A DNA stretch of 64,000 bases from UBA6614 sp002433235 (lineage in GTDB: Bacteria; Verrucomicrobiota; Verrucomicrobiia; Limisphaerales; UBA1100). The stretch is from contig DJHS01000018.1 in assembly GCA_002433235.1 (NCBI GenBank), positions 1 through 64,000 of the forward strand, read 5' to 3'. Shown here one piece after another: positions 52,179-59,474 of the stretch (the first letter of the stretch is position 1; every line of letters begins with the position of its first letter). Made by a program: the position numbers and the translations under genes. The notes beneath the pieces were generated by a model that saw only the letters and a list, made by a program, of their open reading frames with translations, had not been told where the DNA came from and made no database searches.

Positions 52179-53951
52179 TTATGAAGCCACCGGCTCCTCC
52201 TTGCGCCGTTGCCAGTCCCGCCGCTCGCCCATCAGCCGGGCCAGATCTTCCGCCGTGAGCCCAGGCACGGCCAATTGGCGGGTCAACCGGGCCAATTGCC
52301 TGTCGATATGGCGGTCGCGCAGTTTGCGGATCAACCCGGCCAACTCGGTCGGCGCATCCTTCACCGGTCGCCGGTCCGCTAGGGCTTCTGTCAAAAGTCC
52401 CGCCAGCGGGCTATCCAGCGTGTTCACCAGTGCCGCGCCCGATTGTCCGTTAGCCAAACGGTGCCCCACAATTTCCCGCACACCTGCATGCGCAATCCAT
52501 TCCAATTCCAGCCGCCCGGAAAGCCAGCCCGCTTCTGTTCCATCCGAAAACGCAAGGCACAAAAGCCAGAATTCATGCGCGTCCGGCCTCGTCATGGGTT
52601 CAAGTGGGGACACTTCCGGAGCATTGGCCGGTGCAGCCTGCCCGCGCACCTTCAACTTGCCAAACTCCGTCCGCACGGCCTCCGCTGACACCTGAAGTGC
52701 CAGGGCCGTTTGTTGCGCACAACGGTCCAGCATCACCTCGTCATTGGCCTTGCGAGCTGCTTCGCCCATGGCGCGCAAGACCGCCCGGCGCCCCCGGTCC
52801 GTGCCAGTGTCGTTTTCCCGACAAAGTTGTTTCAGGTAAAAATCGAAAAATCCCTCGGCCTGCTCCATGCGCGCGCGGAACGCTTCCACACCATGCTCTT
52901 GGATATAACTGTCCGGATCATGCGGCGCGGGGATGGTCATCACACGTACCGCCAAGCCAGCCTCCAGCAGCGCATCGAGCGATCGGGCTACCGCTGCTTG
53001 TCCCGCGGCATCCGAGTCAAAACAAAGCAACACTTCATCCGCGTATCGTCGCAGCAGCCGACACTGATCCGTGGTCAACGCCGTGCCCTGTGGAGCCACG
53101 GCGTTCCGGACACCCGCGCGATGACAGGCAATTACATCGAGTTGACCCTCGCACAGTAGTGCCTGCTGGGCGTCAAGCATGGGCCGCTTGGCTTGGTCCA
53201 GCCCATAGATAACCCGACCTTTTCGGAACAGCGGGGTCTCCGGGGAGTTGACGTATTTCGCACCCTTGGCTTCTGGATCCAGAACGCGGCCGCTAAAGCC
53301 AATCACCCGCCCCTGCTCATCGCAGATGGGAAACATCAGCCGGCCACGAAACCTCCCATAACGCCGGTCACTACCCTCCTTTCGCAGCACGAGTCCGGAT
53401 TCTTCCATCATTTCCGCCGAGTGATTCTTTGACCGGGCCCAGTTCACCGTGTCCACCCAATCATCCGGCGCGTAGCCCAGGCGAAATTGCTTCACGTCAT
53501 CCTCATTCAGTCCGCGTTGCTTCAAGTACCCGCGCGCGCCCTCGGCCCCAGCCTCGTTTAAAAGCGCTGTGTGCCAGCGGCGGGCAATCTGCTCGTGAAT
53601 GGATCGCAAGGAATCCTGAAGCGCGCGCCGCTTTGCCTGCTCCGGGGACTGCTCAATTTCCAGTGGAATGCTGGCTCGCTCAGCCAGTCGTTTAACCGCA
53701 TCCACAAATCCAATATTTTCATATTCTCGCACGAACGCGAACACATCGCCTCCCTTGTGGCAGCCGAAACAATGGAATATCTGCTTGCCGGGATGGACGT
53801 TGAAGCTGGGGGTCTTTTCCTTGTGGAACGGACAAAGGGCGGTGAAATTGGCACCCGCGCGCTTGAGAGGGAAGTAGCTGCCAATGACCTCCACGATGTC
53901 ACTTGCCGCGCGGACCCGCTCGAGGGTCTCCTGAGAAATCAGCCCCGCCAT
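52179..53951 (-). CDS. dnaG: DNA primase
   Basis: 590 residues. The CHC2 zinc ribbon has Cys40, His43, Cys61 and Cys64 ('CPFHKEKTPSF' and 'HCFGCHKGGD'). The RNA polymerase core contains 'RFRGRLMFPICDEQGRVIGFS'-like strands, and the Toprim domain 'LLCEGQLDVIACHRAG' (Glu) and 'LCFDSDAAG' (Asp-x-Asp). The C-terminal helicase-binding region follows. It makes RNA primers for replication. No rpoD or rpsU is adjacent, so the classical macromolecular synthesis operon is not conserved. Confidence 0.97.
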   Translation of the reverse strand: MAGLISQETLERVRAASDIVEVIGSYFPLKRAGANFTALCPFHKEKTPSFNVHPGKQIFHCFGCHKGGDVFAFVREYENIGFVDAVKRLAERASIPLEIEQSPEQAKRRALQDSLRSIHEQIARRWHTALLNEAGAEGARGYLKQRGLNEDDVKQFRLGYAPDDWVDTVNWARSKNHSAEMMEESGLVLRKEGSDRRYGRFRGRLMFPICDEQGRVIGFSGRVLDPEAKGAKYVNSPETPLFRKGRVIYGLDQAKRPMLDAQQALLCEGQLDVIACHRAGVRNAVAPQGTALTTDQCRLLRRYADEVLLCFDSDAAGQAAVARSLDALLEAGLAVRVMTIPAPHDPDSYIQEHGVEAFRARMEQAEGFFDFYLKQLCRENDTGTDRGRRAVLRAMGEAARKANDEVMLDRCAQQTALALQVSAEAVRTEFGKLKVRGQAAPANAPEVSPLEPMTRPDAHEFWLLCLAFSDGTEAGWLSGRLELEWIAHAGVREIVGHRLANGQSGAALVNTLDSPLAGLLTEALADRRPVKDAPTELAGLIRKLRDRHIDRQLARLTRQLAVPGLTAEDLARLMGERRDWQRRKEEPVAS

Positions 53952-53961
53952 GGTCGCGGGG

Positions 53962-55737
53962 TCAGGGATGCTCGCTGAGCCACTGGCGAATGCCGGGGGC
54001 CTCGGAGTGGGATGGATTTAACTGGATCACCTTGGAGTAATGCGTGCGCGCACGGCGCGGCTGCTCCAAGTGTTTGTCAAATAGGTTCGCCATCAGGAGA
54101 TGCCCGCGCAGGAGATCGGGGTAGTCCTTCAATAACCGGTTCAGCTCGTTGGCGGCGTCGATGTGGTAACCGGCCTTGTTGAGGGCAAGGGCAAAGTGGT
54201 AGCGGCTATCGAGGGAAAGCGGGTTGATGTTTAGGGCCATTTCATAGGCTTGCAGTGCCTCCGGCATGTTGCCGGACTGGTGCGCGGCCAAGGCGAGATT
54301 TGCGTAGGCCTGTTGATAGGCGGGATCCGCCTTGAGAGAGGCACGGTAGTGGGACATGGCCTCCTCCATGCGGTTGAGCTTGTGGGCGTAGAGTCCTTTT
54401 TTGAAATGCTTGTTTGCCTCCGGACGGTTGCCGGCCTTGGGCAGTTTGAGGTCGCGATAGTTATAGCGGGAGATACTGGGCAACTTGGGCAGGGTCTCGG
54501 TGAATTCCGGTGGCTCAGGTGTTTTGACCACGACCGGGGCAGGCGGCTTGGGTACGGGATTGGGTTTTGCTGCGGCAATGGGCTTGGGTGGCGTGACGGG
54601 TTTTACGGGGGGGGGCGGCTCGGGAACAACAGGCTGTTTCACGGCTACTGGCTTGGGTGCCACGGGTGGGCTGGGCGGCACCACGGGCGGCGGCTTTGGG
54701 GGAGGATTCACAACGGGCGGGCGGATGGTCAGGCGATTGGCAACGTTTGTGGGGTAAACACCCACGATAGTGCCGCGGACTGGGCCCGTACCTGCACGGG
54801 GAAATCGCACCGTGACCACCTCATTGGATTCCACCAAGCCGGACAGCGGCGGAGTGCTGGGCTGTTGGGTGTCCGTCCCAAGCTCGGCCAGTACCGCGGG
54901 ATTGATTTGCTGGTTGAGTCGATTGAGCGCCAGTTGCGCCGCCTCCTTGCGGGCTAAATCCACGCCTTCCAGCGACAGGTACTCGATGTAAAGTTGCAAC
55001 GCCTTTTGGCGTGACTGGACGGTGTCGGTGGTGTTGTGCTTTTGATGGTAAACAGCAAGGTTTAAAATGGCGGGCGCAAACTTTGCGTCCACCTGCCGTG
55101 CCCGCTGAAAATTGGCCAGTGCCCGCTCAGATTCTCCTCGCTGGAGGTAAACCAAAGCCAAGCGGTTAAAGGCTTCCGCCGAATCACTTTTCAATTCGAT
55201 CGCCTTGCGCAAGCTGGATTCAGCGCGGTCGAGCATGGCCGCTTGATTGAGTTGGCGGGCGGCCATCAGTTCAGCCGTCCCGCGCCAGTAAAACCCGGCG
55301 AATGATTTGCCATTGCCCAAAGTGTAGGTGGCCAGCTCGCGCGCGGCTTCGCTGGCCTTGCCGGCATCAAGGTATAGACGGCCGAGATTGTAATGAACGG
55401 GAAGCACGGAGTGGATGAGCGAAGCATCGGCCTCGGCCATGCTCAGGACCTTCTTGTAGGCCCGCAGGGCTGCGGAACGATTTCCAGCGCGCTGTTGCGC
55501 CATGCCAAGAAGATTGAAAACTTGCCAGTCAGCGCCCTTTTCCGAGGCAGCCACTTGCAACACCTTCACCGACTCCGCGATCTTGCCTTCACGGAGAAGC
55601 TGCTCACCTTTGGCTGCGCCGCTGTCCCCCGCGGGACCACATGCCAACCACAGCCCCGTCAAGGCCAACATGACCAAGGCTGGGAATCCTTTTTTGATCG
55701 TCTGCGCCACTATTTGCGGTAGCATCTGCCAAAGCAT
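53962..55737 (-). CDS. TPR-repeat lipoprotein
   Basis: 591 residues from the ATG at 55737 (55725 is an alternative). Lipobox 'LWLAC' with acylated Cys33 after 'TIKKGFPALVMLALTG'. An N-terminal TPR block (about 40-260, 'AFNRLALVYLQRGESERALA') and a C-terminal TPR block (about 430-590, 'AYANLALAAHQSGNMPEALQ') flank a Pro-rich linker (about 330-405, repeated PPP/KP) that may span the peptidoglycan. Protein-interaction scaffold; partners unknown. The divergent neighbour starts only 9 bases away. Confidence 0.88.
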   Translation of the reverse strand: MLWQMLPQIVAQTIKKGFPALVMLALTGLWLACGPAGDSGAAKGEQLLREGKIAESVKVLQVAASEKGADWQVFNLLGMAQQRAGNRSAALRAYKKVLSMAEADASLIHSVLPVHYNLGRLYLDAGKASEAARELATYTLGNGKSFAGFYWRGTAELMAARQLNQAAMLDRAESSLRKAIELKSDSAEAFNRLALVYLQRGESERALANFQRARQVDAKFAPAILNLAVYHQKHNTTDTVQSRQKALQLYIEYLSLEGVDLARKEAAQLALNRLNQQINPAVLAELGTDTQQPSTPPLSGLVESNEVVTVRFPRAGTGPVRGTIVGVYPTNVANRLTIRPPVVNPPPKPPPVVPPSPPVAPKPVAVKQPVVPEPPPPVKPVTPPKPIAAAKPNPVPKPPAPVVVKTPEPPEFTETLPKLPSISRYNYRDLKLPKAGNRPEANKHFKKGLYAHKLNRMEEAMSHYRASLKADPAYQQAYANLALAAHQSGNMPEALQAYEMALNINPLSLDSRYHFALALNKAGYHIDAANELNRLLKDYPDLLRGHLLMANLFDKHLEQPRRARTHYSKVIQLNPSHSEAPGIRQWLSEHP

Positions 55738-55745
55738 TGGAACGA

Positions 55746-57095
55746 ATGGGGTTCAATTTGGCAAAGTTGGGTTATTCGTGTTATTCACTCATCGGCCTGT
55801 GCCTGCTGTCTGTAACGGTGAATAGTGCCGAACCGCCTGTGCGTGTGGTGGCGGTTCACAATGCCTCCGCCAGCCGTCCCGCAACCAGTCGTGCGTATTT
55901 TAAACCTCAGCCCAGGGAGGTGCGCCGGATGGTAGACGCAGGTGTGCGCAGCTGGACGGGAAAAGATTCCACACTGGCGGCCTGGCAAAGCTTGGTGACC
56001 CCCAAAGATGTCATCGGTTTGAAAGTCAACGCCGGTCCCGGGCCAGTGATCGGCACCCGGCCGGAGGTTGCCCGTGCGGTGGTTGCCTCACTTATCGACG
56101 CGGGGATTCCACGAAAAAACATCGTTATTTGGGACAAGTTTCGGGAAGACTTACATGCTTCGGGATTTTTTCGGGTAGGGCAGGACTTGGGTGTCGAGGT
56201 GGCCGGCGCAGAGAAAGCCGGCTTCGAGCGCAGCATCTACCACACCCAGGCACTGGTCGCGCCGTTGGAACGCGGAGACCTCGAGTTTGGCGAATTGAAA
56301 TTCAGTCCCCGCTCACACCTGACACGACTGGTGGCTCATCGTTTCACAAGCATCATCCAGATCAGTTCACTGCTCCACCATACCGGGGCGGGTGTGGATG
56401 GATGTTTGCATGGCCTCGCTATGGGCAGTGTGGATAACACACGCCGGTTTAAACACTTGAAGGTGCATCTGGACAATGCCGTGCCCGCCATCCACCACAT
56501 GGCCGCCAAGCGTGGCATCATCTCCATCAATGATTATGGAAAAAAGCTGAAATCCGGAAAACTCGCTGCCCTTGTTCCTCCCGGAATCAAAGGAGACTAC
56601 AGCTTTTACTACGAAGCTGAAGACAGTGAAAACGCCCTTCCGCCACTGCGCGCCCTTGGTTTGGCGCATACCGACGCGATGGATGAGAAAATAGAAGAAG
56701 ATCCCCAAGTGATCATTGTCAGCCCCGATGAGAAACACGACTGGCAATTGACTTTTCACAAAAATGGATCCGTCGAGTATCTCACCACTCGGTCCAAGAT
56801 TCGCCTCCACATTGTGGATGCGCTGCTCTGCCAGTTCTCCGGCGGAGGACAAGTACGGCTGCAATATACCACCGTGATGAACGAACTTCGTTTCAGTGAT
56901 GACCCCGTGGCACTGGACGTCCTGTCGCTGCGCGATATTGAACGGCAGGCGAAGGAGGCTCGCTTCAGTTTGGGCCCGGTTAACCGCGACATCAGCCGCT
57001 ACGCCGCCTTGTTGCGGCTGGGCACGGATAATCCGGATCGAATCAGGCTGGAGCGCGTCAGTCTCCCCGTTGTTTTTCCAGGAAACCGCGAATGA
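55746..57095 (+). CDS. DUF362-like exported protein
   Basis: 449 residues from the ATG at 55746 (a TTG at 55737 is in frame). Signal peptide at about residues 1-26 ('GYSCYSLIGLCLLSVTVNSA'). The conserved part 'DVIGLKVNAGPGPVIGTRPE' and 'ARAVVASLIDAGIPRKNIVI' matches DUF362; no ferredoxin-type Cys cluster is visible. 'VVFPGNRE' is the C-terminus. The gene is convergent with the esterase gene, overlapping by 38 bases. Function unknown. Confidence 0.75.
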   Translation: MGFNLAKLGYSCYSLIGLCLLSVTVNSAEPPVRVVAVHNASASRPATSRAYFKPQPREVRRMVDAGVRSWTGKDSTLAAWQSLVTPKDVIGLKVNAGPGPVIGTRPEVARAVVASLIDAGIPRKNIVIWDKFREDLHASGFFRVGQDLGVEVAGAEKAGFERSIYHTQALVAPLERGDLEFGELKFSPRSHLTRLVAHRFTSIIQISSLLHHTGAGVDGCLHGLAMGSVDNTRRFKHLKVHLDNAVPAIHHMAAKRGIISINDYGKKLKSGKLAALVPPGIKGDYSFYYEAEDSENALPPLRALGLAHTDAMDEKIEEDPQVIIVSPDEKHDWQLTFHKNGSVEYLTTRSKIRLHIVDALLCQFSGGGQVRLQYTTVMNELRFSDDPVALDVLSLRDIERQAKEARFSLGPVNRDISRYAALLRLGTDNPDRIRLERVSLPVVFPGNRE

Positions 57096-57684
57096 GAGAA
57101 AGCTCCTCCTCGCCCGCGATTGTGTGGTCCTTGGCGAACTCGTGCGGCTCGATTTGCAGGCCGCCGTCGGCTTGCAGCAGGTTGAGCTGGCCCTTCACTT
57201 TTTCCGCAGGGATCAAGGGGTCGAAGGTGCCCATGGTGAAGAGGATTTCCTGCTCGGCTGCCACGGGCGAGAGTTCGTTTAACGCCGCCTCCGGCTCGTG
57301 CACGTAACCGCTGATGCCGATGCAGCCAGCGAGCTGGTGCGGATAGCGCATCGCCACCTCCATAGTCATCAGGCAGCCTTGGCTGAATCCGAACTGGAAA
57401 ATGCGGCCGGCGGGATGGCCGGCATCGCGCTGGGCGTCGAGCAGTTCGAAGAGCGCCGCGCGGCTGCGCTGCACGCCGGGGGCGGGGTTGTCCATGAAGT
57501 CGTACCACGAGTAGCCACCGTGATAGTCGTCCGGCGCGTTGACGAGCAGGTAGTTGAGCCACGGCAGCCCCAGTGCCTCCGGCAGCCAGCGGTAGCCCTC
57601 CATGCTGTCCCCCAGCCCGTGCAGCACCACCATCAGCCAGTCACTGTCCGCCTCGCCGGCGGGGATTTTCTCGTGGGTGAGCAT
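57058..57684 (-). CDS. Carboxylesterase/phospholipase, alpha/beta hydrolase
   Basis: 208 residues from the ATG at 57684, which overlaps the dcd stop by one base (TAATG); the longer ORF upstream is a dcd shadow. 'WLMVVLHGLGDSMEGYRWLP' holds the oxyanion loop, nucleophile Ser101 is in 'FGFSQGC', and the acid and His are in 'TMGTFDPLIPAEK' and 'KDHTIAGEE'. It belongs to the small phospholipase/carboxylesterase family acting on short acyl or thioester substrates. Cytoplasmic. Confidence 0.93.
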   Translation of the reverse strand: MLTHEKIPAGEADSDWLMVVLHGLGDSMEGYRWLPEALGLPWLNYLLVNAPDDYHGGYSWYDFMDNPAPGVQRSRAALFELLDAQRDAGHPAGRIFQFGFSQGCLMTMEVAMRYPHQLAGCIGISGYVHEPEAALNELSPVAAEQEILFTMGTFDPLIPAEKVKGQLNLLQADGGLQIEPHEFAKDHTIAGEEELSLIRGFLEKQRGD

Positions 57685-58253
57685 TACATGCGGGGGATGG
57701 TGATGCCGGTTTGGCTTTGGTATTTGCCGCCGCGGTCGGCGTAGCTGGTTTCGCAGGTTTCGCTGGCCTCGAAGAAGAGGACTTGGGCGAGGCCCTCGTT
57801 GGCGTAGATCTTGGCGGGCAGCGGGGTGGTGTTGGAGATCTCGAGGGTGACGTGGCCTTCCCACTCGGGCTCGAAGGGGGTGACGTTGACGATGATGCCG
57901 CAGCGGGCATAGGTGCTCTTGCCGAGGCAGACGGTGAGGACGTCGCGCGGGATACGAAAGTACTCGACGCTGCGCGAGAGGGCAAAGGAGTTGGGCGGGA
58001 TGATGCACTCGTCGGTGGTCATGTCGACAAAGGAGTTTTCATCGAAGGCCTTGGGATCGACGACGGTGCTGAAGACGTCGGTGAACACCTTGAACTCGTC
58101 GGACACGCGCAGGTCATAGCCGTAGCTGGAGACGCCGTAGCTGATGACCCGCGAGCCATTCGCCGCCGCGCGCACCTGGCCCTCGGCAAATGGCTCGATC
58201 ATGCCGTGGTCGGCCGCCATCTGGCGAATCCACTGGTCGGAGTGAATACCCAT
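57684..58253 (-). CDS. dcd: dCTP deaminase
   Basis: 189 residues. Signatures: 'RVISYGVSSYGYDLRVSDEF', 'LGKSTYARCGIIVNVTPFEP' and 'EGLAQVLFFEASETCETSYA', typical of the trimeric dCTP deaminase/dUTPase fold. It deaminates dCTP to dUTP for dTTP supply. It lies 70 bases beyond the nrdAB terminator, so deoxynucleotide genes cluster here. Confidence 0.95.
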   Translation of the reverse strand: MGIHSDQWIRQMAADHGMIEPFAEGQVRAAANGSRVISYGVSSYGYDLRVSDEFKVFTDVFSTVVDPKAFDENSFVDMTTDECIIPPNSFALSRSVEYFRIPRDVLTVCLGKSTYARCGIIVNVTPFEPEWEGHVTLEISNTTPLPAKIYANEGLAQVLFFEASETCETSYADRGGKYQSQTGITIPRM

Positions 58254-58323
58254 GACCGAGTGTTAGCGTAAGAGGGGGAAGTCGGCAAGCCGACGCTTTG
58301 GAGTACGCTCTGCCACCACGCCA

Positions 58324-58358
58324 TAAAAAAACGGCGGCCCCTTTGCGAGGCCGCCGTT
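58324..58358 (-). terminator. Rho-independent terminator after nrdB
   Basis: On the minus strand the stem AACGGCGGCC/GGCCGCCGTT (10 bp, 9-base loop) is followed by a run of seven T. It lies 11 bases after the nrdB stop, ending the nrdA-nrdB unit. Confidence 0.88.
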
Positions 58359-58369
58359 CGTTCTCCACC

Positions 58370-59431
58370 TCACCAACTCAATGCATTGGCGCCCTGGTAC
58401 TCCGTGACTTTTGTCTCGAAAAAGTTTTTCTCCTTGGCCAGGTCGATGGTCTCGCTCATCCACTCGAAGGGATTTTTCGAGTCGTAGCGTTTGCTCAGGC
58501 CGATACGTTCCAGTCGGCGATCGGCAATGTACTGCACGTAGTCGCGGAAAAGCCCGGCGTTGAGGCCGAGGATACCCCGGGGCAGGCAGTCCTGCGCGTA
58601 GTTGATCTCCAGCTCCACCGCCTGCTCGATCATCTCGTTGATTTCCTTCTGGAACTCGGAAGTCCACACCTCGGGGTTCTCGGCCTTGATGCCATTGATG
58701 AGGTCCACACCAAAGTTCATGTGGATGGATTCATCGCGCATGATGTACTGGAACTGCTCGCCGATGCCGGTAAGGCGGTTCTGCCGGTGGAAGGAGAGGA
58801 TCATCACGAATCCGCTATAGAAAAATATGCCTTCCATCACGACATAAAACCCGATGAGGTTCTTGAGGAATTTCTGAATGCCCTCGGGCGTGTCGGTGTT
58901 GAAGTCCGGGCGCATGATGTCCTCGGTGAGCTTCATCTCGAACATGTCCTTTTCACTGATGGAGTTCACCTCGTGGTACATGTTAAACACCTCGCGCTCA
59001 TCGAGATCCAGCGATTCGCAGATGTAGTGGAAGGTGTGCGTGTGGATGGCCTCCTCAAACGCCTGACGCAGCAGATATTGACGACACTCGGGGTTGGTCA
59101 CGTGCCGGAAGATGGCGAGCACGATGTTGTTGCCCACAAGGCTTTCAGCAGTGCTAAAGAAACCGAGGTTGCGCATGATCACCTGCCGTTCGTCGGCGGT
59201 GAGCTTGTTGCTCTTCCACAGCTCGATGTCCTTCTGCATGGACACCTCGTTGGGCATCCAGTGGTTCTTGCAGCCGTTGAGATAGTGTTCCCACGCCCAC
59301 TGGTACTTGATAGGCATGAGCTGGTTCACGTCCACGGCCTTGCAATTGATCAACCGCTTGTCGGCGACATTGATGCGCTTGGTCAGGTCGTGCGCCTCGG
59401 ATTTGCTATCTGAAACATTGCAACAAGACAT
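58370..59431 (-). CDS. nrdB: Ribonucleotide reductase beta subunit, class Ic type
   Basis: 353 residues from the ATG at 59431 behind a strong GGAGG; an upstream extension is inside the nrdA end. Ferritin-like metal ligands: Glu96 ('STAESLVG'), Glu127 and His130 ('FEEAIHTHTF'), and a second set in 'DESIHMNFG'. Position 134 is Phe where classical class Ia proteins have the radical Tyr. The N-terminal stretch 'VDVNQLMPIKYQWAWEHYLN' closely matches the Chlamydia R2c protein, which uses a Mn/Fe cofactor. It ends 'YQGANALSW', the tail that docks on NrdA. It follows nrdA by 43 bases. Confidence 0.95.
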   Translation of the reverse strand: MSCCNVSDSKSEAHDLTKRINVADKRLINCKAVDVNQLMPIKYQWAWEHYLNGCKNHWMPNEVSMQKDIELWKSNKLTADERQVIMRNLGFFSTAESLVGNNIVLAIFRHVTNPECRQYLLRQAFEEAIHTHTFHYICESLDLDEREVFNMYHEVNSISEKDMFEMKLTEDIMRPDFNTDTPEGIQKFLKNLIGFYVVMEGIFFYSGFVMILSFHRQNRLTGIGEQFQYIMRDESIHMNFGVDLINGIKAENPEVWTSEFQKEINEMIEQAVELEINYAQDCLPRGILGLNAGLFRDYVQYIADRRLERIGLSKRYDSKNPFEWMSETIDLAKEKNFFETKVTEYQGANALSW

Positions 59432-59474
59432 GGTTTTCCTCCTTTGGTTTCTATTGTTGGCTAAGTTAAATCGT

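Noticed and set aside
58298..59413. 371-codon plus-strand frame opposite nrdB
   Set aside because: Fully antisense to the clear class Ic NrdB sequence; Val/His/Leu-rich composition is typical of shadow translation.
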